Assembly: GCA_036936605.1 (NCBI GenBank)
Contig: JAUPFV010000005.1
Location: forward strand, 5,685,787 to 5,749,786
Direction: 5' to 3'
Length of the DNA stretch: 64,000 bases
Source of the DNA: Limnanthes douglasii subsp. nivea
Lineage: Eukaryota; Streptophyta; Magnoliopsida; Brassicales; Limnanthaceae
The position numbers were made by a program, and so were the translations under genes. Positions 10,680 to 22,206 of this stretch are shown in pieces (position 1 is the stretch's first letter; every line of letters begins with the position of its first letter). The notes beneath the pieces are model-generated. The model was not told the DNA's origin. It was given only the letters and a program-made list of their open reading frames with translations, and did no database searches.

Positions 10680-12498
10680 ATGTCTCGATCCTCTGATGTA
10701 GGGTCTCCTCACCTGCTCCACAGCGCCAGATTGCTATCCAAATCACCTTCAGATCTAGCACCATCGATCTGCTCTAAGGGTATCGGAGTTCGATATGGAT
10801 CCTCTCATCTCGACTTGGAAATCAGCCCCCGATTAGGGTATGCGTCTTCATCTTCTTCGAAAGAGTTTCTTCACTCGATTCAAGGAACTAAGAGCTATAG
10901 AGCGTCGGTCGGCCAGGGTATATCAGGTGATTCGACTGGAATGGTTAAGGCGTCGGGTTCGACTGATTTTGCTATGGAGATCAGCAAAGGATCGACTGGT
11001 TTTGTTATTGGGGCTAGCAAGGGACTAAGGATCTCGCCTGGTGAGAGTTTGAAGACAAAAGGAACAGAAGAGTTTGCAGAAGACAGTGAGGGGTTGAAGA
11101 AGCTGTTGTTTGGTTTTGCTATGGAGAAGACGGGGTTTGCAAAAGAGATCAGGGAGGGTTCGATGTTAAACCTAGTCCCTCCCCACTTGTCTAAGAATCC
11201 CGGGGGCCCAGGAGCTGTGGATCCAGTTGGGTTTAACCCTGGCTATTCGCTGGGCCCACACTCCGCTGGGCTTAATAATCGGGCTCTTCATTTAAGCCGG
11301 TTTGGGTCATCAAACCAAAGTAGATCTTTTAAATTGATCGGGCCGACCCAAATTCTTACCATTGATAGGCCGAAAAGAAATACGGGTCAAGGATTAATGG
11401 GTGGTCCGTCCTCTTATGCTCCTTATTCCTTAATTATGAATTTTGGCAACGCGGACAAAGGCCCAAAAGAAAGGAGATTCTTAAATAAACTTGCCCAAAT
11501 CCCTTTGAAACTATCAAAATCCCCATCTTTAAAACCAAGTTCTTTGGGATTTGCAAATTCAAATTCTCGTATCCACACGTCTTCACCATCTTCTTATGCG
11601 AGCATTGTTTTGGGCATAGTGACAACCGGTCTCCTTTGGTGATTGGAGTCAATCATATGGAGCTTGTAGGGAATGATTTCATCATGAAAGAATCTGCAAT
11701 GGGTCCACCAGAATCCTGGAAAGCATGTCTTTCAGGATATTTTCTTTCTCAACCAAGCAATCTTAGCTTCCTCAAAGCTAACGTTGAGGCACTGTGGAAG
11801 AAGTTTGGCCTCATTCAATTTAAGCCCCTTCCCGAAAGCTATTTCATTTTCCAATTTGGCTCTGAAAGTATGGTTAAAAGGGTATTAGAGGGAGCCCCAT
11901 GGTATTTTGGAGGTAATTTGATGATCCTCAAAGTTTGGGAACATCTCTTCCCACTTATCAAAGATCCTCATACAGAAATCCCTATCTGGGTAAATGTATT
12001 CAATTTGCCCCTGGAACTTTAGAGGTCGGAGGGATTTAGTAACATTGGCTCAGTCTTAGGGACTCCTTTATATGTGGATCACCAAACGGAGAGGAAAGAA
12101 AAGCTTTGTTTTGCACGTATCTGTATTATGATCACTGTAGGATCTCATATCCGCTCTGAGCTCACCTTTAAGATAAGGGGAAAATCTATCTCGGTATCTT
12201 TTGAATATCAGGGCCTACCTCCCAGTGCGCTAATTGTAAGGTTTTTGGTCATCCTACTCATATCTACAAAAAAGGCCCAATTAAGCTTTCCCCATTCCCA
12301 GCTCCAGCTTCGTCCTCTGATGAAGATCCTTCCGAGTTCATTCCTGAAGCGGACCTTAGTCATCATCTTTTATCCATAAATGAAGGGAAAGAAGTGGAAA
12401 GCGGAGAAGAGGCGGAGTCTCTTCCAAAAAAGCTTCGCACTGTAGACCCGAAGGGGAAGGGTAAAATGGATATGTCCTCCGACAGGACCATCTTCTGA
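10680..12498 (+). pseudogene. LINE ORF1 (DUF4283 plus zinc knuckle), broken
   Basis: ORF1 encodes the nucleic-acid-binding protein that packages LINE RNA. The first 320 codons (10680-11642) are Ser/Gly/Lys-rich and variable. A frameshift near 11636 leads into a DUF4283-like domain (11636-12022) with features such as SYFIFQFGSE, VLEGAPWYFGGNLMILKVW and IPIWVNVFNLPLEL. This is interrupted by TAG near 12020, and the same frame continues after it. Another frameshift at about 12215 precedes a zinc knuckle, CANCKVFGHPTHIYK, where the last Cys of CX2CX4HX4C is Tyr. An acidic tail ends at TGA 12496-12498, 22 bp before ORF2. The tail is recognisable in LINE copy 2 at 38.6-38.74 kb. Confidence 0.8.
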
Positions 12499-12520
12499 TG
12501 CACTGTAAGTCACTCTTCTG

Positions 12521-15500
12521 ATGAATATTGCTTCCTGGAATGTTCGGGGTCTCAATGACCCTGATAGACAAAAAGACGTAACTGGTTTTATTATTAGTAA
12601 TAGTATTTCAATGATTATCCTAGTCGAGACTAAAGTTAATATAGCTAAGGTTGACTTTATCATTAGTAAAATGGTCCCCTTCTGGCATGTAATAAATAAC
12701 TATTCCTCTCACCCCCTCGGTCGAATTTGGGTCACCTAGAACCCAAGTGTGATCACAATCTCTAAACTATCGGAGTCGCCCCAGTACATCCATTGCCGAA
12801 TCAAATGCCATAATTATAATGCGACGTTTAGGTTAACAACAATCTATACTTTTAACGAAGCAGTTGATCGCTCTCTCATTTGGAATGACTTAATAGCCAT
12901 TTCCAATCAGGAGAATCATATCCCTTGGGTCTCACTAGGAGACTTTAATGCTATTCGTCACCCTGATGAGAGAATTGGTGCTTCAGATAACTGGTCTACA
13001 ACAATTGATGAGTTTAACAACTATTATTACCTAAGTGAGCTTAGTGATCTCCGGTCCACCGGGTTTCACTTCATTTGGATTAACAAGCAGCTCGCTCGTC
13101 CAATCCTCTCTAAAATTGATCGGGTAATGGTCAGTCCCAACTAGAACGACATTTTCCCAATGTCTTATGCCCGATATGGCTTCCTTAGATCGTCAGACCA
13201 TACCACTGTAACTCTCAATCTCGGTCTGCCTAGACCTAGAAGTAAAAAGCCCTTCCGGTTTTTCAACATGTGGCAATCTCATCCTTATTTTAAGGAAATA
13301 GTCCTAAATAGCTGGAACTGCCCAGTTTCCTCCTCTGGTATGAGGTTTGTAACTGATAAGCTAAAAAGACTCCAGCATGAGCTCTCAAAACTCAACCGTA
13401 GAGAATTTAGCGATATCAGTAACAGAGTTAGTACTGCTCAATCCAAGCTGTTCGAGACCCAATCAAGACTTGGGCTAGATCCCCTCAATCCGAGACTCAT
13501 TTGTGATGAAATTGAGGCATCCAAAGCCTATATATTTTATAGTCGAGCCGATGATTCATTTCTTAAACAAAAATCTAGAGAAAATTGGATTAAACTCGGG
13601 GACAAGAATACAAAATTCTTCCATAATAGTATTAAGTCCCATCTCTTCCGAAATAAAATCGTTTCAATTAATAATGACTTGGGAGTTACCATCTCTTTGC
13701 CAGCTGGTATCTCTAAAGTCATTGTTAATTACTTCGAGAATTCCCTGGGCACTCAACACTCTTCTACTTACCCGGGTCTAGAGAGAGTCTCTTCTCTGAT
13801 TACTTCCACTGTTAATATCATTGATAGGGATTTAATGACGCGCGAAATCACTTGCGATGAAATTAAATCTGCATTATTTAGTATTGACAGTAACAAGTCT
13901 TCTAGGCCAGATGGATATAACTCTTCCTTCTTTAAATCTTCTTGGAGTATAGTAAGACCTGATATTTGTAATGGTGTCCTTGAATTCTTTAATTCGGGAT
14001 CTTTGGATAAGTCCTGGAACTCAACTTCCATTGCCCTTATTCCCAAAACCGAATCTCCCTCTGTTCCTGGGTACTTTAGACCTATTGCACTATGCAATGT
14101 TGTCTACAAAATTATCTCATAAATTCTAGCTAATAGAATTAAGGACTCATTCCCTTACCTAATTGACCCTTCACAATCGGCATTCGTGGCGGGAAGGAAT
14201 ATTTGAAATAATATTTTATTGTCCCAAGAACTCTAGCGAGGGTATCATATCAAAGCTGTGGGAAAAACAATAGCTCTTAAAATAGATATCATGAAAGTAT
14301 TTGATAATGTCCATTGGCACCTGGTTCTTGACATCCTGGTAGCAATGCGATTTCCTGAAAAAATGATTACTTGGATAATAAAATGTATCTCCTCCACCTC
14401 TTACTCCATTAATATTAATGGAGAATCTTATGGAAATTTTATCGGGAAAAAGGGTCTGAGACAAGGTGATCCTTTATCACCTTTCCTATTTGTACTTATC
14501 ATGCAAGTTCTCTCAGGGTTACTCAAAGAAAAAAGCCAGGATAAAAACTTTAGATTTTACTGGAAGTGCCAAAAGCTTAAAATCATCAATTTCTGCTTCG
14601 CAGATGACCTGATGATCTTTTGCCATGGGGACTCTAACTCTCTAAACCTTATAAAAGAGGCCCTGGATGAATTCAATAAGCTTTCTGGCCTTAAAGTTAA
14701 CCCCTCAAAAAGTCATATTTTTCTTTCGGGTATTGAGGAGCCTCTCAAGTCTAGTTTGCTTCCCATTCTGGGCTTCCCAGAAGGTTCTCTCCCAGTAAAG
14801 TATCTTGGAGTTCTCTTTATAACGAGTAGACTTACCCACTCGGACTGTCAACCGCTTCTTCACAAGATCACTAATCGCATTGATTCCTGGACCTCCAAAA
14901 ACTTCTCTTATGCAGGGAGGCTTCAGTTTATTAAGTCTGTCTTATTTGCTGAACAGGTTTATTGGTCCTTTACTTTTATTCTTCCCTCTAGAATAATCAA
15001 AGAGCTAAGCCAATACCTTAGTCGATTCCTTTGGTCGGGAACGATCACGAAGCTTCATGGGGCAAAAGTTTCTTGGGCCTCTGTAACCTCTCCCATTAAA
15101 GAGGGTGGCCTTGGGATTTTGACTCTAAAGATTTGGAATCAGGCGGCCATCCTTAAGCATCTTTGGTCTATTGTTAGTAATAAAAATCACTACATCTGGT
15201 GTGAGTGGATCAAAGTGGAAAAAATAAAAGACAAAAATTTCTGGATCATCCATCCTGGATCCAATCCATCGTGGATATGGAGGAAAATCCTTCGTCTGCA
15301 CCTTTTGGCAAGTAATTTGTACAGGGTGGCTATTGGCAATGGTAAAAATACTTCCTTCTGGTATGAATGACCCTTGGCTTCTTTCAAAGTCTCTGGCTTC
15401 TTATTACGGAGAAAACATCATAAATGACTCTCGTCTGGGAACTAACCTCAAGGTATCGGAAATTATCCACAATAGAAATTGGAACTGGTCAGCTGATATC

Positions 15501-16141
15501 AGACCAGCGAGAGCCCAAAGTATACTACATCTACTAGATATTAATAACCTTATCCTAAATCTCCCCCCCCCCCCAACATCGCCTCCATTGATGTTCCGTT
15601 CTGGACTAAAAAATCAGGAAAATCCACGTTCACTATGAAGGACACGTATAACGTAATTCGGTCGCCCAATCCCGAAGTGGGATGGGCCGGGTTAGTATGG
15701 CACAAATATAACATTCCTCGCCACTCCTTTATTCTTTAGCTTGCTATTTTAGGCAAACTTGCAACCAGGGACAAACTTCTCGGTTGGGGTCTAAACACCC
15801 ATACTGACTGTGTCCTTTGCAATTCTAATTCTGAATCTATCTCCAATATTCCCTATGAGTGTAGATTCACTCAGAATATTTAGTCCTCTGCTAGTTCTAA
15901 ACTAGGATTTCCGCTTTCATCATCGAGCTGGCAATCTTGGATTATCGAGGCGTCAATATGGTCTAACTCTCCAGACCATTTTATCTGGTGTACTTGCTTT
16001 GGCGCGGTCACTTACCATGTCTGGAAAGATCGGAAAGCAAGAATTTTTGGTTCCGCTCCAGCCCTGAGTTCTTTAACATTCCATCGTATTGTAGAAGATC
16101 TACGATTCAGATTCCATGGCACCAAGATCAGCTGGCCCTAG
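12521..16141 (+). pseudogene. LINE ORF2: endonuclease, reverse transcriptase, zf-RVT; broken
   Basis: ORF2 nicks the target and copies the LINE RNA into DNA. The endonuclease starts with NIASWNVRGLNDP and includes LVETK and the SLGDFN motif near 12950. The reverse transcriptase follows: a SSRPDGYN block, [14 protein letters not shown], a KIDIMKVFDNVHW block (first catalytic Asp present), GLRQGDPLSPFLF, and FADDLMIFCHG near 14600 with the Asp pair intact. From 12521 to 15370 one frame persists, broken by six stops (about 12737, 13142, 14120, 14203, 14234 and 15368). A shift at about 15368 and another at a C12 run (15563-15574) follow. The C-terminal zf-RVT region has CVLC and a later YEC, but the expected His appears lost. 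It ends near 16141. Inactive in its present state. Confidence 0.9.
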
Positions 16142-16411
16142 TAAATATTATACTACATCTGCTTACTCCTCTTTTTCTTTACAGGATTTCCTCGCTCCAA
16201 GACGATCAGAGATCCTCCAGTCGATCAGATCCAGTCCGAAGTCCGAGCTTCAATTATGTCAAGTTAGCAGACAGAGATTTTTATGATTTCCTATGTTCTA
16301 TGTTGTATTTCTTAATCAAGCACACTTTCGATTAATGTCTCCTCGGGGTATGCCCCATGTCTCTTGTATGAACTATTTCTATTTATTTAAAGTTTATTTT
16401 CACAAAAAAAA

Positions 16412-17487
16412 CGTTTGTGGAGGAAGTTTATTCCATTAATTCGGCTATTTTTTTTCCGGAGGTTTAATATATTTTTTATTTATGATCGTCTTTTAATATA
16501 TATTTAAAATCCAATTAATTTTGTAATTATTATTTATTATTTAGTTTTTTTAAAATATATTCTAAACTTTCATTGTGTGTAACATTAGATGTTTTTAAAC
16601 AGTCGTTGTGTGTGTAATAGCCTTTCGATCTTAAAGTAAAAAAAAGTTAGTTAAAAGATAAATATAAGAGAGACTAACCAATAAAGCAGATGATCAACAT
16701 TGAAGAATGGTTAACCATACATGGTTAGGATTTGTATGATCTAATCTAGACGCGACATATGTTGGGAAATAAGATGAACGATGATAAAAAATAAACGACA
16801 TCGTGCACTACTACCCATGCATAGGTTTAAAAACCTATTGATTTGTATTTGTGGCATATCCATCTCTCGATCTTGGCATGTAGATGGGTGAAATCAAAAT
16901 TTTGGAGTATAACACAAAGAAGTTTGAGACTCATGCCTCATATGAACCCTTGAATCTCTCGGTCGTCAATTTTGATTTTATCATAATACCTATATAATCT
17001 TGTTTTAAGCTCTTTTGTTTTCTCTAACGCAACGATTGTGCTTAAAATTAGCATAAGATCCCGACAATGAGAGTTCTGCTAGCCAAAATCATGAAGGACC
17101 GGGTCCCTTCGGAGAGCCATATTCTAGTCTTTTAAAGTTGTATCTCGGACCACCCCAAAATGGATGTGGATCACGTGAAAATTTTAGTTACCCAAGCCCA
17201 ATTGATGTCTAACGTAGTAGTGGTAATTTCATGCTTGGAATGATGAACACTAGAAGCCATGATAATGACCTAAATGTACCAATACAGAGAGTTAAAACCC
17301 CACTGAGGGTCTTGTTTTATATGTTCTACTATTTTTAGATGGGGTCCTCAACCACACATACTCTTACTATGATACCAGTTTTTCTGTAGGATATGCGGTA
17401 TGGTTGGATGATTCATGTTGACGTGATGGTTCAACTGCCTATGACTAAACATCGCTGATATTTTTGAAGTAAATTTCTTCACTATTT
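16412..17487. other. AT-rich intergenic DNA with a possible LTR-element trace
   Basis: No coding region is recognised. On the minus strand, TGGTATCATAG at 17367-17377 resembles the initiator-Met-tRNA primer-binding site and lies a few bases from a TG dinucleotide at 17385, so an older minus-strand LTR element may begin here. The Gypsy element at 17493 would then be nested in its LTR. This is weak. Confidence 0.35.
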
Positions 17488-17492
17488 GGTTA

Positions 17493-17809
17493 TGTTACAG
17501 GACTCGTTAGGCACGATAAATCCAAACTAGAAATCCGACAAAAGGTTCGAAGAATGGTAGAATAAGGACTATGAGATAATGCTGTAAGTAAGAAAATTAC
17601 CTCTAAGAACATAAATTCTCTTCAATGAGTATATGAATAGACAATAGAGAGAGATAAAATAACTTGAAATTATGATTATTCCTTTTCGGAGTTCCTGTCT
17701 CTCTTACATATAGATTTAGAGTCATAAATAGAGAGAACCAAACAGACATCAGTTTAGGGCTTAAATGAATGAAAGGTAACAGTAGGAGACGAATAGGATC
17801 TCTGTAATA
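17493..17809 (-). repeat. 3' LTR of the Gypsy element
   Basis: It is 317 bp and closely matches 21891-22201. Its inner end reads TATTACAG on the minus strand instead of TGTTACAG, a point change in the terminal dinucleotide. A purine-rich tract lies next to it on the inner side. Confidence 0.95.
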
Positions 17810-17810
17810 T

Positions 17811-17825
17811 TGCCCCCTTCTTCGG
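17811..17825 (-). promoter_or_regulatory. Polypurine tract of the Gypsy element
   Basis: On the minus strand the sequence CCGAAGAAGGGGGCA lies directly before the 3' LTR, the expected position of the plus-strand primer for reverse transcription. Confidence 0.8.
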
Positions 17826-17838
17826 AACATCCTTGTTC

Positions 17839-20800
17839 TCAAGGATTGAAATGTGGATACTTGGCGGCGAAGTTTCGGTAAAATTCCCAAGTAGCGGCCG
17901 ATGATGGATAACCCTTCTATTGAACAAGAACTTTGGTGACAGCGGCGTTGCGATGCTTGACTATTTTGCGTTCCAAGATTGCTTTGGGTTCTTTAGAATT
18001 TCCCAAGTCGACGAGGTATGAAGGCAGAGCAGAGATTGTTGACGGTGGGTTGGGGAAAAACTTTAATTGGCTCACATGAAAAACGTCGTGAATGGCTGCG
18101 GTGGCTGGAAGCTCCAGCTTGTAGATAACGGTCCTAATTTTATCTGTAACACGAAAAGGACCATAATATTTTGGAGCAAGCTTATTCAGTACCTTATTTG
18201 TTTTCAACGAATTCTGTTGGTATGGTTGGAGTTTGAGGTACACGTAATCACCTAGGTTGAATGCGCGGTGGGAGCGGTGTAAATCTGCAGTTTGCTTCAT
18301 TCGATGCTGGGCACGATTCAAATGAAACTTTAACATCCGGAGGATATCTTCCCGTTTTTGTAGAGTCTTATCGATAGTGGGTGACTTACTTTCTCCGGGT
18401 AGGTAAGGCAGGTGGGTTGGAGGCAGGTATCCGTAGACGGCTTCGAACGATGTCATGCGTGTAGCGGTGTGGTAGGTGGTATTATACCACCACTCGGCTA
18501 AGGAAATCCATTTGGACCATATGGTTGGAGCTTCACCTGTCATACAGCGCAAATAAGTCTCAAGTGTTCGGTTAGTGACCTTTGTTTGGCCATTGGTTTG
18601 TGGATGATAGGCGGAAGAATGTCGAAGATCCACTTCATGCACTCAAAATAGTTCTTGCCGAAACCCGTGATAGAGCATCAGCAGCGTGGTTTTCTTTTCC
18701 GTGTTTGTACTCAATAATAAAATTGTAACCTATCAAATTAGAAAGCCATATGTGTTGAAAATGAGTAGTAAATTTTTGCTCCATCATATATTTGATACTC
18801 TTTTGATCGGTTTTGATGATGAATAAGCCATGAGCAAGGTAAGCATGCCATTGTTGAACTGCATACACAACCGCAAGTAACTCATTTTCATAAACCGAAA
18901 GTCGTTGGTGCCGAGGTCCCAAATCTCGACTAATAAAGCAAATCGGATGATTCTCTTGCATAAGAACTGCTCTGACCCCAACGTTAGAGGCATCGGTCTC
19001 GACGATAAATTTTTTGTCAAAATCCGGCAAGGCTAAAACAGGAGTAGACGATAAAGCTCTTTTTAAAGCCGTAAAAGTCGCGTTTGCTTCATCATTCCAT
19101 TCGAAACCATCTTTTATTAACAAGCTGGCCATGGGCCGAGCGATCATGCTATATCCTTTGATGAACCGCCGATAGTAATTAGCAAGTCCCAAAAAACTAC
19201 GTAACGGTTTTTGCGTGGTCGGTGTAGGCCATTGCGTAATACTGTCAACTTTACCCGGATCGGTTTCAACTCCCTTTGCCGAAATGAAGTGTCCCAAATA
19301 CTCAATTATGGTTGCTCCAAAAATACATTTGCTTTCTTTGAGGTAAATTTGTTCTTGGCGGAGGATCTCAAAAACGGTTTGTAGGTGGGTGAGATGTGCT
19401 TCCCAAGTAGAGCTATACACCAAGATATCGTAAAAAAAACGAGTACAAACTTTCGCGTAACTTCACTAAAAATGTGATTCATGAGGCTCTGAAAAGTACA
19501 AGGGGCATTTGTGAGACCAAACGGCATAACAACATATTCATAGTGTCTAGAGTGAGTCTTGAATGGTGTTTTATAGATATATTCAGGTGACATTCGCAGT
19601 TGGTGAAAACCCGTACGGAGGTCCAATTTTGAAAAGTATACAGCCCCACCCAATTCATCTAACAGGTCTTCTAACAGTAGAATAGGATATTTTTATTTGA
19701 TGGTTTGCTTGTTTAACCCGCGATAATCAACGCACAACCTCCAAGTACCATCCTTCGTTTTTACTAAGACAATTGGGGAAGCATACAGACTAGAACTATG
19801 TTCGATGATTCCTTGGTTTAACATATCCTTTATCATCTTGTCTATTTCATCCTTTTGAAGAGATGAGTAGCGATAGGGTCGGAGATTAACGGGATTAGAA
19901 CCGTTTACCACTGGAATTTTATGATTAAACCCTTCATAAAAAGGCGTTAAAGTTGTGGGTTCGACGAAAATTCCAGAGTACGAACCGATCGACTCACGCA
20001 GCGTAGAGTCCATAGAAAATTCTGTTTTGGTCGCCGCAATATGAAACAAAAGAGCTTTTGGGTTTAAGTCATCTAAAACGTCATATGTTATCTCATGGCC
20101 AAACAACAATGCGATCTGAGGTTCTTGAAGCATTAACTTGTCCAAACTTGCTCCGTTGATCGTCTTACAACCCTAGTTTACATTCCCACACATCACATGC
20201 TTCAAACCATTAACGTTGGATTCCATTCGGAGGTTGAGAAAATCCCATAAAATTGGACCGAGGGTGTGCAACCATTGAATACCTAGCACAAAATCACAAC
20301 AGTCAAGGTTTAAAGTTCTTACCTCGGTGGTGAGATCATAGCCTTGTACTTTCCAAGAAAATTTGCTACACTTGTATTTTGTAACAATTGTGCTTCCTAG
20401 GGCGGCGAAAACCACCATCGGTTTTGTTGCTTCGAGAGGGCAACCGATTTCATTGGCAACCTTTAGGTTCAAGAAGTTGTGTGTACTCCCGGGATCAATC
20501 AAAATGTGGATCTTTCGGTTACCACGTTGTCCTGTCAAATGCATACAATTGAAGGTTGTGTTATCCGTCAGTGCGTGTAGAGATATCATAGGAGGTTATG
20601 TTTGTTCTGACTCAACAGCCGTTGTGTTTACGACGTCATGAACCTCATCTATATCGGAAATTTCAGATTCTGCATCACCTTCCATGACATATATATGAGC
20701 TTTGTGATGGTTTTGTTGATGGTCAGGAGTGAAGATTTCATCGCAATACATACATAGACCTTTTTGTTTGCGATCTTGCATCTCTTGCCAAGTAAATTTT

Positions 20801-21828
20801 CGGGGTGTTTGGTTGTTTCTTGAGATAAAATTTGGCGTCTGGTGTGTTTGGTTGTTGGTAGGGGCAGTGGGTAAAAGTGGTGGCTTGGTGTTGTGATTCG
20901 GATATTTTGGTATTTGATATGCGTTTGGAGTAGAATAGGTGTTGGGTTTGAATGAGGGTCGTTGTGGTTTGTGAGGGAGTATGCGTAAATATGATTCATG
21001 CATCATAGCTATTTTTGCTGCTTCGACAACAGATTCCACATTCCGAAACTGTCTCACATGAAGCTGCAAATGTGGATTTAGATTAGTTAAGAAAATACTT
21101 AATGCATTGGCGTGGGTTAGGGATAATCGTGTGAGTTTACACTCAAATTTATCATGAAACACCTCAACTGAATCGGTCTCTTTTTGTACGCTAACCAACT
21201 CCGATAATGGATCAACATACAAACCTCCAAAACGAGTAGAAATTGCAAGAACATATTCAGTCCAGGGTGGGTATTGATTGAAACGTTCTGCAATATAGTT
21301 GTGGTGCCATTGCAATACCTTTCTTGTCATATGGATAGTATCAAGTCTTACCTTCGATTCATCTACCGTGTTGTCAAGCGTAAAGAATTGTTCGCATTTA
21401 AAAACTCAATCGTGTAGGTCGGATCCATCAAAAATAGGAAACCCAACCTTAGTAAGGCGGGTGAGCAAACCGTTTGTTGGTGTCGTACTGTGTTCCTGAT
21501 TAGTTCCACGATTCGGACCGGGGACAAGGTTCAAAGAATCAGGTAGTTCCGGAGAGACTATTCGGGGAAGCGTCGTGAAAACGCCGGAATGTGAAGGATC
21601 GTCGTCAACCAACGGACGCTTTTCAGGGTTCTGTGTAATAGGGCGTAGCTCCGCAAACATGTTCTTAATATCGTTGAATCGAGCAGTCATCTCATTTCTC
21701 AATAGATCGTTTTGTTGAAGTTGAGCCACACGATTTTCTTCATTTTTCTTGGCTTGATCGGCCTGAACTTGCTTCATCTCCTCAAGTTGCTTGTTAACAT
21801 CGATCAAAGTTTGTGCCCTAGTTTCCAT
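17839..21828 (-). pseudogene. Gypsy gag-pol polyprotein, broken and deleted
   Basis: Gag, protease, reverse transcriptase, RNase H and integrase were one frame starting at ATG 21828. Gag runs to about 20596 (core near 20990-21330, then a degenerate zinc knuckle starting CMYCDE). A TGA at 21403-21405 sits where Trp is expected. Protease has DPGSTHNF at about 20480, a variant of the usual DSGS/DTGS. Reverse transcriptase has [23 protein letters not shown] and [10 protein letters not shown]. One base appears deleted at 19431-19432 in the catalytic FFDD region, shifting the frame. RNase H (18650-19050) has ETDAS, ENELLAVVYAV and HAADALSRV. Directly after it the sequence jumps to the end of the integrase core (SSAYHPQTNGQT), where the catalytic Glu position is Lys, then a chromodomain-like end with a stop replacing Trp at about 17914. 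At least six lesions are visible. Confidence 0.93.
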
Positions 21829-21875
21829 GATTGTTTATCTTGAAGTAGATAAAAAAGTCGGGTCTGGAAGATCGA

Positions 21876-21889
21876 TGGCTGTGATACCA
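21876..21889 (-). promoter_or_regulatory. Primer-binding site of the Gypsy element
   Basis: On the minus strand TGGTATCACAGCCA lies one base inside the 5' LTR. It matches the 3' end complement of plant initiator Met tRNA (TGGTATCAGAGCCA) except for one base. Confidence 0.88.
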
Positions 21890-21890
21890 A

Positions 21891-22201
21891 TGTTACAGGA
21901 CTCGTTAGGCACGATAAATCCAAACTAGGAACCCGACGAAAGGTTCGAAGAATGGTAGAATAAGGACTATGAGATAATGCTGTAAGTAAGAAGATTACCT
22001 TTAAGAACACAAATTCTCTTCAATGAGTATATGAATAGATAATAGAGAGAGATAAAATAACTTAAAATTATGCCTTTTCAGAGTTCCTTTCTCTCGTACA
22101 TATAGATTTAGAGTCATAAATAAAGAGAACCAAACAGACATCACTTTAGGGCTTAAATGAATGAAAGGTAACAGTAGGAGACCAATAGGATCTCTGTAAC
22201 A
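21891..22201 (-). repeat. 5' LTR of the Gypsy element
   Basis: It is 311 bp, starts TGTTACAG and ends CTGTAACA, so it has the TG...CA ends expected of LTRs. It is slightly shorter than the other LTR because of small internal deletions. Confidence 0.95.
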
Positions 22202-22206
22202 GGTTA

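Larger units (their letters stand above)
9200..16411 (+). mobile_element. L1-type LINE, near full length, inactivated (copy 1)
   Basis: This is a non-LTR retrotransposon of the plant L1 clade. In order it has a pyrimidine-rich 5' region, ORF1 with a DUF4283-type domain and a CCHC zinc knuckle, ORF2 with APE-type endonuclease, reverse transcriptase and a C-terminal zf-RVT zinc motif, then a short 3' untranslated region ending in an A8 run at 16404-16411. A related copy lies at 38.5-42.3 kb. The 5' boundary is uncertain: it should lie between the foldback repeat and 10680. I could not define a target-site duplication. Confidence 0.8.
17493..22201 (-). mobile_element. Ty3/Gypsy chromodomain LTR retrotransposon, internally deleted
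   Basis: A complete insertion about 4.7 kb long. Both LTRs begin TGTTACAG; the outer end is CTGTAACA. A 5 bp target-site duplication, GGTTA, flanks it at 17488-17492 and 22202-22206. On the minus strand the order is 5' LTR, a primer-binding site TGGTATCACAGCCA complementary to initiator Met tRNA with one mismatch, gag, protease, reverse transcriptase, RNase H, C-terminal part of integrase with a chromodomain, purine tract, 3' LTR. The two LTRs differ by scattered substitutions and small indels, so insertion is not very recent. The N-terminal and catalytic core parts of integrase are missing. Confidence 0.95.

Noticed and set aside
15563..15574. Run of 12 C as a biological signal
   Set aside because: It lies where the LINE ORF2 frame shifts and is most simply a homopolymer slippage or sequencing error.
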